Positions 15,263-23,469 of a stretch of 23,469 nt of DNA are shown one piece after another. The notes under the pieces are model-generated. The model ran no database searches. It saw only the letters and a list, made by a program, of their open reading frames with translations, and had not been told where the DNA came from. The stretch is from Methanobacterium sp. UBA176 (GTDB lineage: Archaea > Methanobacteriota > Methanobacteria > Methanobacteriales > Methanobacteriaceae): the NCBI GenBank assembly GCA_002505765.1, contig DAVZ01000024.1:1-23469 (forward strand), given 5' to 3'. Every line of letters starts with the position of its first letter. The first letter of the stretch is position 1. The translations under genes were made by a program, and so were the position numbers.

Positions 15263-16279
15263 TTAAAAAATTCTCATGGATTTGTTTGTTTTTTCAATGG
15301 ATTTTTGGGGATCGTCTTCTATTTCAAGCATTGCCCTTATTGCATCTACGTTTTCGGGCACTACGTCTGATTCCTGGTGAATTGCCTGCATGTAGTAAAG
15401 CTCTCCATCCACAATATTCAATGATTCTTCCCAGACCCCTATTTCAAATAAATCGCATCTTGGACGGCCTAGTTCTTTTGCATATTCCATAAATTCAGCG
15501 GTTGATCCAAGCCCTTCACTTGCTTTAAGTAAAAGAACACGGGGAGTGGCATTTAATTTTTCTTTAATATCGTCAATACTGACGTTTGATTCCAGTTCTA
15601 CCATCAGATTATGCTGGTGCATTAATGTTGTAGGCACTAAAAGAGCTATTGTTGTTATGTTGAGACCATACATAACTGTCTGGACATCAGGGCCGTGGTG
15701 TGAAGGTACAGTTGGTGGATTGGGGATTATAGCATTAATTGGACCTTTTTTCACCTGCCTTGGGTCAGCACCTCTCCTGACCATAACGGCCCTTACCTTT
15801 TTAATTCCGCAAAGGTCGTCTATGGGTTTAAGGGTCCTGCACAGTCCAGTGGTGTTACATGATACCACCCTTGCATAGTCCTTTCCAATAACGTCTTTAT
15901 AGTTTGAAAATGAGTTAAATGAAAGCCCTATTGCATCGTGCTTTTCTCCGCCCTGGAATACACCCTTCAATCCTATCTTTTCATAAATAGATTCTTTATT
16001 TTTTGCACCGATGCCTTCAGGTGTACAGTCAACTACAATATCCAGTTTTTCGAATAATTCGTCTGCAGTTCCTGTTACCTTGATTCCTGCTTCTTCAAAG
16101 GAGCTTTCTCTTTCAGGGACACTTATGTAGAGATCGTACCCTTTTTGAACTGCCATTCGGGCTTCAAAATCAGGGCTTCGTTTGGTAACTCCCACAATTT
16201 TCATGTCGTCCTGCGCAGAAATCGCTTCTGCAACTCTCTTACCAATTGTTCCATATCCATTTATACCAACAGATTTCAT
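15263..16279 (-). CDS. gap: Glyceraldehyde-3-phosphate dehydrogenase, archaeal type II
   Basis: A 338-residue NAD(P)-dependent GAPDH of archaeal glycolysis/gluconeogenesis. The nucleotide-binding start is GINGYGTIGKR (5-15). The catalytic cysteine is C141 in SCNTTGLCR, the archaeal-type active site. VTKRSPDFEARMA and GLNITTIALLVPTTLMHQHN are also family signatures. The ATG has an excellent AAGGAGGT site seven bases upstream, embedded in the end of the SIS-domain gene whose stop is only three bases away, so the two are an operon. As a cytosolic enzyme it converts glyceraldehyde-3-phosphate to 1,3-bisphosphoglycerate, mostly in the gluconeogenic direction in methanogens. Confidence 0.96.
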   Translation of the reverse strand: MKSVGINGYGTIGKRVAEAISAQDDMKIVGVTKRSPDFEARMAVQKGYDLYISVPERESSFEEAGIKVTGTADELFEKLDIVVDCTPEGIGAKNKESIYEKIGLKGVFQGGEKHDAIGLSFNSFSNYKDVIGKDYARVVSCNTTGLCRTLKPIDDLCGIKKVRAVMVRRGADPRQVKKGPINAIIPNPPTVPSHHGPDVQTVMYGLNITTIALLVPTTLMHQHNLMVELESNVSIDDIKEKLNATPRVLLLKASEGLGSTAEFMEYAKELGRPRCDLFEIGVWEESLNIVDGELYYMQAIHQESDVVPENVDAIRAMLEIEDDPQKSIEKTNKSMRIF

Positions 16280-16282
16280 TAA

Positions 16283-16813
16283 TTAACCTCCTTTATTTGC
16301 AAGTTCCGCAATGATGCCTTCTAAAAAAATCCTCGCTGAAATCTCAAATAGAGTTCCAAAAGGTGTTAATGGCTCATATTCGCCAGATACTCTTCTTTCT
16401 ATATAGTTTTTCGTTTTTGCTTTTATTCTACCTGGTATTTTAATTACAAGGTCTGATATTTGGGCAAGGGGTGAATCAGAAAAAGAAGTTATGGATATAA
16501 TTTGGGCACCGATCTCAGAGGCTTTTTTTGTAATTGTTAAAGTTGGTTCGGTTTCTCCTGATCCAGATATTGCTAATAGAACGCTATCTTTGTTAATTTC
16601 AGGTACAATTGTTTCACTTACAACGTATACATTCCCACGGATTTCACTTAATCTAGAGGCAAAAGCCTTACCAACAAGTTCTGATTCTCCATAACCACAT
16701 ACAAATATCTTTGAAGCAGTATTTAGATAATTTTCCATAAGTTCAACTGCCTCATCATCAATTTCCAATGAGTTTATGTGGGAAGTTATCTCTTCCAGTA
16801 CAAGCTTTATCAT
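16283..16813 (-). CDS. SIS-domain sugar isomerase, 6-phospho-3-hexuloisomerase-like
   Basis: A 176-residue single SIS domain, the size of archaeal PHI proteins such as MJ1247. FVCGYGESELVGKAFASRL (38-56), ISGSGETEPTLTITKKA and FGTLFEISARIFLEGIIAEL align by eye with MJ1247. However, the arginine of the GxGRSG loop is replaced by glutamate here (GYGESE), as is the arginine of SGSGRTE (SGSGETE). Specificity could therefore differ, and 6-phospho-3-hexuloisomerase is only the closest label. PHI acts between fructose-6-phosphate and hexulose-6-phosphate, a route archaea use to make pentose phosphates. It is first in an operon with gap. The ATG has TGGTG eight bases upstream and a TATA box close by. 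Confidence 0.75.
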   Translation of the reverse strand: MIKLVLEEITSHINSLEIDDEAVELMENYLNTASKIFVCGYGESELVGKAFASRLSEIRGNVYVVSETIVPEINKDSVLLAISGSGETEPTLTITKKASEIGAQIISITSFSDSPLAQISDLVIKIPGRIKAKTKNYIERRVSGEYEPLTPFGTLFEISARIFLEGIIAELANKGG

Positions 16814-16826
16814 TAAAACACCAGTT

Positions 16827-16840
16827 TTTTTATATAATTA
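16827..16840 (-). promoter_or_regulatory. TATA-like box of the SIS-gap operon
   Basis: The minus strand reads TAATTATATAAAAA about 14-27 bases before the SIS-gene ATG, giving a very short or nearly absent leader. The rest of 16814-17053 is AT-rich and holds the 3' flank of top6A, with no gene visible. Confidence 0.4.
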
Positions 16841-17053
16841 TATTTATGTGATTATAAAATATTTTTGGTTTTATCTTTGGAGTTTTAATGCTTTAATGGT
16901 GAAAATAATCAATAATATACATTTATTTAAAAAAATCAGTTATTTAGAGTACTTAATTTTATAAGTTATTTAGTATTATAATGATAAGAAGCATTTATTT
17001 GAGTATCTAAAAATTTAACGAAAATTAAAAAGAAAGTAAGAAATTAAGATTTC

Positions 17054-18101
<1,048 letters not shown>

Positions 18102-18112
<11 letters not shown>

Positions 18113-19721
18113 GGATATCCTCCAGTATTTTTGACTTTCTTGTTACTTTGGCTAAAACTTCATGGTATTCTGGAGCATCTTCTTCAGCAAGCAATGCTGC
18201 TTCCCTTAATATTAGAGGTACATAAGTTTCAAAGATTTTGGAACGCTCTGCTTCCTCTTTAGCAGCCCTTTTTGCATTCAGGTATTTCTGCAGGCTTCTT
18301 GCAATTTTCATGGTGGCCTGCCTTACTTCATGCAGTATTTCTTCTTCAGGAGCGACACTCTGCTTTCCTGTGGACATATAAGGCACGTGGGTGGATACGA
18401 TGTTTGCAAATACAGTTATTGGGGCGTTTTCAAGATCTTTTATTCCATAACGCTTCCAATCTATGCTTTTCAGTGCTTCTGTTATACCACAACTTCCCTG
18501 ATCAAATGTTAGAGGGACTCTGTTAGCAAAACGCATGATTTCTGCCTTTTTTTGCTCGCCAACAACCCTTCCAGATTTTCCACCATAGGCAATTCCCGCT
18601 TCAATTACAAATGATACTCCTCCTTTATATGTTTTGGGTTTTCTTGTAATTGTTTTAACATATTCAGGCTCTAGTATCTCTCTCATACCTTTTTCTATCT
18701 GTTCTTCACCTATTGGGATTAATCCTGCAGTTGGGGGGGCCATGAAGTTCATTGATTGAAACAGTTCAACAATTTTTTCTGCTTCTTCCCATTTCATGTC
18801 TTTAGGTCGCTTGTTAAAGTCAATTCCAGTTATTTCTTCAATTTCGTCAATTCTTTTATTTGACATTCTTGAAAGGGAACTGGTGAGCAGGCTTCTGAAC
18901 CTTCTTTTATCTGTGTGCTTTGCAAGGAAGATAAGGTCGTCTGCTGTTACTCCTTTAGGGTGGGGGAGCACTTCTTTAGGCATTGGTGGAATTTCATCTG
19001 TAGCCCTGTCAAATATGAATTTGTGTCCTGTAGGATCTCTAAATATAATTTTAGCGTGTGGATTTGCGATTATTGTTCTTCTTATGTATTCAAACGCCCC
19101 TTGCTCACTTAAAGAATAAGAAACATCCTTGAAATGTAGTTCTATACTTACGCCTGTTGAATCAACCTCAACCTCTTTTTTATCTAAAATAAGCCCTTGA
19201 TTCTTTTTAACATCCATTTTAAATGTCATTTCGACTCCTTTAAGCTTATCTCCTACTTTATGTCCTGAAGTTATTTTAACAGGTCTTCCTGTGGTCATTT
19301 GGGATAATAAAACACATCCACTGCACCCTAATCCCTGCTGTCCCCTGGACTGGATGTTCCTGAATTTAGAACCTGCAAACATGGTACAATACACTTTAGT
19401 GATGAAATCTTCAGGTATACCTGGTCCATTGTCTTTGTGATACAGGATATAATGATCTTTATCCACTCTTTTAAGGTCTATTATTATTTCTGGTAAAATT
19501 CCTGCCTCTTCAGCAGCATCAAGACTGTTTGTAATTAGTTCGTGGAAAACTATAGTTAAAGATCTTATTTTACCTGAAAAACCAAGCATCTGTTTATTTC
19601 TTCTGAAAAACTCAGACGCTGTAAGCTCTTTAAACTCCTCAAATAGCTCTGAAGCTTCTCTTTCCGCAGATATTACCGGTTCAATGGATAGTTCTTTTTC
19701 TAAAGATATTTCTCTTTCCAA
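18102..19721 (-). CDS. top6B: DNA topoisomerase VI subunit B
   Basis: The ATPase subunit of topoisomerase VI, 539 residues. The GHKL (Bergerat) fold has E61 and N65 in HELITNSLDAAEEAG, the DNGPGIP motif with D97, AGSKF, and the GQQGLGCSG loop at 127-135. A helix-two-turn-helix region and transducer domain follow, with a likely ATP-sensing lysine in STGKQSVAP. ATP binding dimerises the subunits and gates strand passage. The start is a TTG with a strong AAAGGAGG site six bases upstream, and no nearby ATG fits. It lies 32 bases after the KH gene and overlaps top6A. Confidence 0.96.
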
Positions 19722-19727
19722 AGTTAG

Positions 19728-19732
19728 CCTCC
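19728..19732 (-). promoter_or_regulatory. Shine-Dalgarno site deciding the top6B TTG start
   Basis: GGAGG within AAAAGGAGGCT lies six bases before the TTG at 19721. This strongly supports the non-ATG start. Confidence 0.75.
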
Positions 19733-19753
19733 TTTTATCCGTTTAATATAATA

Positions 19754-20320
19754 TTAATCTTTAATTATGATATTTTCAAATTCCTTTCTTTTAAGTTCCT
19801 GCTTCTTTTTTTCTAAAAATGAATAGACAGTTTTATGCCTAACACCTTCTAAAATCATTTTAACAGCTTCTTTTGCAATTTGTAATCTTTCCATATCTCC
19901 AATAAGCGCTACTGTCTTACCATATACAGATAAGTCAACATTAGTCATTTCTTTAATTATCTCCTTGGTTCTTCCTTCTCTACCAATTATTCTACCCTTC
20001 TGCCTCTGTATTGCTTTTTTTGATTTTCCAACAAAATCGGGTAAATTGATTATATCCAGTATATAGTCATCATCAAGAAGTTTAAGTGCTGTTTCTGGGC
20101 TAAAACCTCTGCCTATTGCTTTTATAATGTATCTGGCCTTCCATACAGATAATGGGTCTTCCATACTTTCTGATGGAGAGATGGTGACGCTGCCGGTTTC
20201 ACTTTCAATATCTAACTCTGTTTGTGTCATATTTTCAACATGTTCCTTCGTGACACCCTCTTTTCCAATTAAGACTCCAATCCTTTCTTTTGGAATCTTA
20301 AGGTATTCTGTGTTAGGCAC
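19754..20320 (-). CDS. KH-domain RNA-binding protein, archaeal Pno1/Dim2-like
   Basis: A 188-residue protein with two KH domains. The first has the GKEG loop at 19-22 (IPKERIGVLIGKEGVTKEHV) and the second GREG at 113-116 (RQKGRIIGREGRTKEIIKEM). This is the architecture of eukaryotic Pno1/Dim2, which binds the 3' end of pre-18S rRNA, and of its archaeal counterpart. A role in small-subunit maturation is therefore likely. A basic C-terminal tail (KKKQELKRKEFE) follows the second domain. The start is GTG with GAGGTGA five bases upstream. It is 30 bases after the Rio kinase gene, a neighbour that also fits 30S maturation. Confidence 0.88.
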   Translation of the reverse strand: MPNTEYLKIPKERIGVLIGKEGVTKEHVENMTQTELDIESETGSVTISPSESMEDPLSVWKARYIIKAIGRGFSPETALKLLDDDYILDIINLPDFVGKSKKAIQRQKGRIIGREGRTKEIIKEMTNVDLSVYGKTVALIGDMERLQIAKEAVKMILEGVRHKTVYSFLEKKKQELKRKEFENIIIKD

Positions 20321-20350
20321 TTTTTCACCTCATTATATACTTTTCTATCT

Positions 20351-21121
20351 TTATACATCTTTAATCGTACTTTTTATCTCTTCATTAGATACATTAACTT
20401 TTAATTTCTTAAAATCTTTTACAATATTTTCTATATCTCTATTTAAAAGCTCTTCAGACATTGGATGATCCCGGGTCATCCCCTGTGAAATATCGATAAT
20501 TACAGGATCTTCATCATGAATCAAAATGTTGTAACTTGAAAGATCTCCATGTACAAGTCCTGCATCCTGATACAAAAGTTTCATATAATGAATTATTTTA
20601 TTTAATGTATCTTCTGGCTTCAAAATTACTGATTGTCTCATGGGAAGGGCCGGATTCCCCTCTTCATCCCCTACAAATTCCATTACAAGCACGTTATTTT
20701 TTGCCACTATTGGCTTTGGAACATTTACACCCGCTTCATAGGCTCTTTGGAGGTTTCTGTATTCCTTATTTACCCATGCATTCACAAGCTGACGTTTGTT
20801 GGTTGTTCGGACGTGAAATCGGGGATCTCCATGAATATACTGCCGCATTTTCTTAAAATCAGAGGTGGTCACCCTGTAGATCTTAACTGCTACAAAATTA
20901 TCGTCTTCATCCAGGCCCTTAAACACGTTTGCCTCTTTTCCAGTGCTTATAGCACCATTCAAACGGTGAATAAAACCAGCATTTGCCAGTTTATACAGTG
21001 TTTTCAGGGTTATACGATCAAAAACTTCACTTCCGACTCTTTTATCTTCAATGCTTTTAATTCGCTTCTCAGATAACATTTTCCTTAAAATATCATCTGC
21101 TTTGGATATTTTAGAGCCCAT
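20351..21121 (-). CDS. Rio1-type serine protein kinase
   Basis: A 256-residue atypical protein kinase. The short nucleotide loop is STGKEAN (59-65), the ATP lysine is K80 in VAVKIYR, the catalytic loop is VHGDLSSYNIL with D183 and N188, and the metal-binding aspartate is D200 in IIDISQG. STGKEANVF and the insert KIYRVTTSDFK...YIHGDPRF are Rio1 rather than Rio2 features, and the Rio2 winged helix is missing. In archaea and eukaryotes Rio1 acts as an ATPase/kinase in late 40S/30S maturation. Start is ATG with a weak site. It lies between the eIF1A gene (104 bases upstream) and the KH gene. Confidence 0.92.
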   Translation of the reverse strand: MGSKISKADDILRKMLSEKRIKSIEDKRVGSEVFDRITLKTLYKLANAGFIHRLNGAISTGKEANVFKGLDEDDNFVAVKIYRVTTSDFKKMRQYIHGDPRFHVRTTNKRQLVNAWVNKEYRNLQRAYEAGVNVPKPIVAKNNVLVMEFVGDEEGNPALPMRQSVILKPEDTLNKIIHYMKLLYQDAGLVHGDLSSYNILIHDEDPVIIDISQGMTRDHPMSEELLNRDIENIVKDFKKLKVNVSNEEIKSTIKDV

Positions 21122-21225
21122 AATTAACTCACACTAATTTTGGCTTATTGATAAGTTAAAACATTACAAAAATGATAAAAATGATTCTAAAACTTTAACA
21201 TCAGTTTAAATTTAAAATTTAGAGA

Positions 21226-21540
21226 TTATAAATTTAAATAACCCCTACGTTCAAGCCAGTTTGCTTCTGTTCTTGTATATCTCCATATAACATCTGCTTT
21301 TTCATCACTCTGGAATTCCCATGGTTTTACAAGAACAACATCTCCCTCACGGATCCATATTCTTTTTTTCATTTTTCCAGGAATTCTGGCAAGTCTAATT
21401 TTGCCATCATCGCATCTTACCTTAAGTTTCCCATGCCCTAAAATTTGCTCTACGACTCCAGCTATTTCTCCTTTTCGTGGAGATCTTACTCTTCGCATTT
21501 CTTGAGGCGTTTGCCCCGGTTTACCTCGTCCTTTTCTCAA
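21226..21540 (-). CDS. Translation initiation factor aIF1A (eIF1A)
   Basis: A 104-residue archaeal eIF1A. The basic disordered N-terminus (RKGRGKPGQTPQE) is followed by an S1/IF1-type OB fold (about 24-95) with GEIAGVVEQILGHGKLKVRC and GKMKKRIWIREGDVVLVKPW. It binds the small-subunit A site during initiation. The start is a TTG (21540) preceded by TGGAGGAG, which is convincing. A TATA-like element is about 100 bases upstream. It appears to be the first gene of the eIF1A, rio, KH, top6B, top6A series. The archaeal C-terminus is shorter than the acidic eukaryotic tail, as normal. Confidence 0.95.
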   Translation of the reverse strand: MRKGRGKPGQTPQEMRRVRSPRKGEIAGVVEQILGHGKLKVRCDDGKIRLARIPGKMKKRIWIREGDVVLVKPWEFQSDEKADVIWRYTRTEANWLERRGYLNL

Positions 21541-21547
21541 ATACTCT

Positions 21548-21552
21548 CCTCC
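21548..21552 (-). promoter_or_regulatory. Shine-Dalgarno site deciding the eIF1A TTG start
   Basis: GGAGG on the minus strand lies seven bases before the TTG at 21540. No ATG in frame lies close by. Confidence 0.75.
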
Positions 21553-21636
21553 ATTTGGTTTAGAAATGTATCTATAAAATATCTGCTATTTTATTGATAT
21601 TTAGTTTAAAAGATCATAATAACTAAAACGGACAGC

Positions 21637-21646
21637 TTATATAATT
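21637..21646 (-). promoter_or_regulatory. TATA-like box upstream of eIF1A
   Basis: The minus strand reads AATTATATAA about 97-106 bases before the TTG start, which would give a leader of about 70 bases. This is the clearest TATA-like element in the gap. Confidence 0.4.
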
Positions 21647-22060
21647 GCACCAATAGTAAAAAGATTGAAGATATATGGAGCTGTTTTTTAGTAAATGAAA
21701 CAAACAAACTAAATTATTTCTCTAAAGTATAGGGATATATATTCCATTAATCAGTTATAATACTTTTGCAAAAATTAAGAAAAAAAAACGTACAATTAAA
21801 AATATAAAATTTATTTATAATTAAAATGTGACCATTAAATAGGTTAATTTTAGTTACTGGCATTGAAATTTAATTATAACTCCTTTTGGGTTTGATAATA
21901 ATTCCTAATTAATATTTCACTTTCAAATTATATACATTTTCAAAAATGAAAACATGAAAAAATCCTCTACATAAAATCTGTTAAATAACACTTAAAATTA
22001 TATATAACATTTAGAATTATCTAATTAATGGAATAAATAACAGAAAAATATCAAATTTAA
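21647..22060. other. Long AT-rich intergenic region between divergent genes
   Basis: Within the 591-base gap between eIF1A (minus) and moeA (plus), this part is very AT-rich with many stops in all frames. I see no tRNA-like cloverleaf, no GC-rich RNA candidate and no convincing short gene. A small inverted repeat TTTTCA/TGAAAA is at 21937-21952. It probably only holds two divergent control regions. Confidence 0.6.
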
Positions 22061-22070
22061 ACATATAATG
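22061..22070 (+). promoter_or_regulatory. TATA-like box upstream of moeA
   Basis: ACATATAATG lies about 62-71 bases before the moeA ATG, preceded by an A-rich stretch (AAATTTAA) of the kind seen upstream of archaeal TATA boxes. Confidence 0.35.
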
Positions 22071-22131
22071 AATAATTATACTTAGAGAGTGAATAAGATT
22101 TAAAAGCGTATTAAATTAATCAGTGGTTTAA

Positions 22132-23349
22132 ATGGGAACAGAATTTCTAAAAATAATGGATTTTGAGGAAGTCAGAGAAATAATCAATAATATCAAGATC
22201 AAAAAAGAAGTTGAAGAAGTATTTTTAGAAGATGCTTACAGAAGAGTTCTTGCCAAAGATATACACGCAGAAATTGACCTTCCACCTTTTAATAGAGCAT
22301 CAAGAGATGGTTATGCTGTAATTGTAGAAGATACTTTTGGCGCATCAGAAGATAATCCTGTAACATTGAAGCTAACAGAAATGGTCAGAGCAGGTGAATC
22401 ACCATCAAAAAAAGTAGAAAAAGGAACATGTATTGAAGTTAGTACGGGAGCTCCAGTTCCAGAAGGTGCAAATGGGGTAGTAATGGTTGAATTTACAGAA
22501 AATAAGAACGGAAATATTTATATTTATAAAAGCGCACCTCATGGCCAGTATATTGCTCCAAGAGGTTCTGATATTTCTAAAGGTGATCTTCTTTTAAAAT
22601 CGGGAACATTAATTACACATGATAAAACAGGTGTGCTGGGAGCAATAGGTGTTGAAAATGTACCTGTTTTTAAAAAACCTAAGGTTGCAGTGATATCAAC
22701 AGGAGATGAAATAATTAAACCTGGAGAAAAGCTTCAATATGGTAATATATATGATATAAATTCTTTAACCCTCTCAAATGCCGTTAAAAATAGTGGATGT
22801 GTCCCCATATATTCTGGTGTTGCAAAAGATAATTATGATGATCTTAAAAGCAAAATTGAAGAACATTTGGATGCTGATGTCATAATAACTTCTGGTGGAA
22901 CCTCTGCAGGCGCAGGAGATGTTTTAAGGGCTGTGCTTGATGATATGGGAGAAGTTCTGGTACATGGGATAGCAGTAAAACCAGGTAAGCCAACGATGAT
23001 TGGTATAATTAAAGAAAAACCTGTTTTTGGACTGCCCGGATACCCTGTAGCCGCGTTGATGGTATTTCACATTTTTGTTTCCTCATTTTTGCGAGAAATG
23101 GCATCTTTACCTGATAATAAAAAATCAGATATGCTAAGACTTAGAATTTCAAGAAGATTTTATTCTTCGAGGGGGAGGCATCAGTATGCATTTGTAAAAG
23201 TCGAAAATGGTATTGCATATCCTATATTAAAAGATTCTGGGGCAATAACTGCTGTTGCAGAGGCTGATGGTTATTTTGAAATTCCTAAAAATGTAGAAAT
23301 AGTGGAAGAGGGTTCTGAAATTGAGGTGATTCCTTTAGAAGTTTTTTAA
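22132..23349 (+). CDS. moeA: Molybdopterin molybdotransferase MoeA
   Basis: A 405-residue MoeA, which inserts molybdate (or tungstate) into adenylylated molybdopterin to give the active cofactor needed, for instance, by formylmethanofuran dehydrogenase. Recognisable stretches are DLPPFNRASRDGYAV (49-63), STGAPVPEGANGVVMVE (104-120), VISTGDEI (177-184), IITSGGTSAGAGDVL (251-265) and VKPGKPTMIG. The full domain set I-IV is present and no extra C-terminal domain is seen. The only gene on the plus strand, it is probably expressed from its own promoter in the long gap. The ATG at 22132 has a weak site (CAGTGG), and an in-frame ATG eight codons later is an alternative. Confidence 0.94.
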   Translation: MGTEFLKIMDFEEVREIINNIKIKKEVEEVFLEDAYRRVLAKDIHAEIDLPPFNRASRDGYAVIVEDTFGASEDNPVTLKLTEMVRAGESPSKKVEKGTCIEVSTGAPVPEGANGVVMVEFTENKNGNIYIYKSAPHGQYIAPRGSDISKGDLLLKSGTLITHDKTGVLGAIGVENVPVFKKPKVAVISTGDEIIKPGEKLQYGNIYDINSLTLSNAVKNSGCVPIYSGVAKDNYDDLKSKIEEHLDADVIITSGGTSAGAGDVLRAVLDDMGEVLVHGIAVKPGKPTMIGIIKEKPVFGLPGYPVAALMVFHIFVSSFLREMASLPDNKKSDMLRLRISRRFYSSRGRHQYAFVKVENGIAYPILKDSGAITAVAEADGYFEIPKNVEIVEEGSEIEVIPLEVF

Positions 23350-23359
23350 AAGGATAGAG

Positions 23360-23463
23360 GCTGTTCAATAATTCAAAGTCAGAGAAAAAAAATAAGGGTA
23401 AATAGGGCTTTTTGAGAACTCTGTTTTCGATGTCGAAGGGAATCTTTTTGATTCTTGAACAGC
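23360..23463. repeat. Compact inverted-repeat element downstream of moeA (MITE-like or IS end)
   Basis: GCTGTTCAATAATTCAAAG at 23360-23378 is matched, inverted and nearly complete, by CTTTTTGATTCTTGAACAGC at 23444-23463: nine terminal bases are identical, then AAT and CAAA with small offsets. Inside are CAGAG/CTCTG (23380-23384 and 23419-23423) and TTCGA/TCGAA (23426-23437). The 104-base unit begins 10 bases after the moeA stop. It may be a MITE, the tip of an insertion sequence continuing past the window, or a structured terminator. No target duplication is obvious. Confidence 0.6.
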
Positions 23464-23469
23464 AAAACC

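Noticed and set aside
21541..22131. Possible tRNA or small RNA gene in the 591-base gap.
   Set aside because: No GC-rich stretch, which RNA genes in AT-rich archaea usually show, and no cloverleaf arms found by eye.

Overview
The window looks like chromosomal DNA of a methanogenic archaeon of the order Methanobacteriales, most likely Methanobacterium or a close relative. The evidence is archaeal gene content (topoisomerase VI A and B, eIF1A, Rio kinase, KH-domain Pno1-type protein, type II GAPDH, archaeal ThiI without a rhodanese domain, a DUF4013 protein), low GC, TATA-like boxes and Shine-Dalgarno sites of the GGAGGTGA type. The order AAA ATPase, endonuclease IV-like protein, gap, top6A, top6B, KH, rio, eIF1A matches, as I recall it, the Methanothermobacter thermautotrophicus block MTH1011-MTH1004. 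I could not check this by search.

All genes are on the minus strand except moeA at the right end, so the order of transcription is right to left. 1-3650: 3' flank of thiI with U-tracts, thiI, a trans-sulfuration enzyme (metB-like) behind a palindromic promoter, a short direct repeat, and a DUF4013 membrane protein. 3846-7470: AAA ATPase, endonuclease IV-like TIM barrel, SPL-type radical SAM protein and DUF1801 protein. 7495-8262: a heavily frameshifted HEAT-repeat pseudogene. 8272-15123: six genes in the same direction that look like a cell-envelope glycan cluster: a DPPR-synthase-like UbiA prenyltransferase, PHP phosphoesterase, UPF0104 flippase-like protein, DUF362 protein and two GT-C glycosyltransferases. 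15263-16813: gap with a SIS-domain (PHI-like) gene three bases upstream. 17054-21540: an information-processing cluster (topoisomerase VI A/B, KH, Rio1, eIF1A). 21541-22131: long AT-rich gap. 22132-23349: moeA on the plus strand. 23360-23463: a compact inverted-repeat element.

The part most worth following up is the 8272-15123 cluster. The UbiA protein resembles the mycobacterial enzyme that makes polyprenyl-phosphoryl-phosphoribose from PRPP, and the last GT-C gene has an N-terminal motif reminiscent of AftB-type arabinofuranosyltransferases. With a candidate phosphatase (PHP) and flippase (UPF0104) between them, the locus could encode a lipid-linked pentose pathway for an archaeal surface glycan. 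This is inference from family resemblance and gene order. The cluster appears to be inserted between genes that are neighbours in a related genome.
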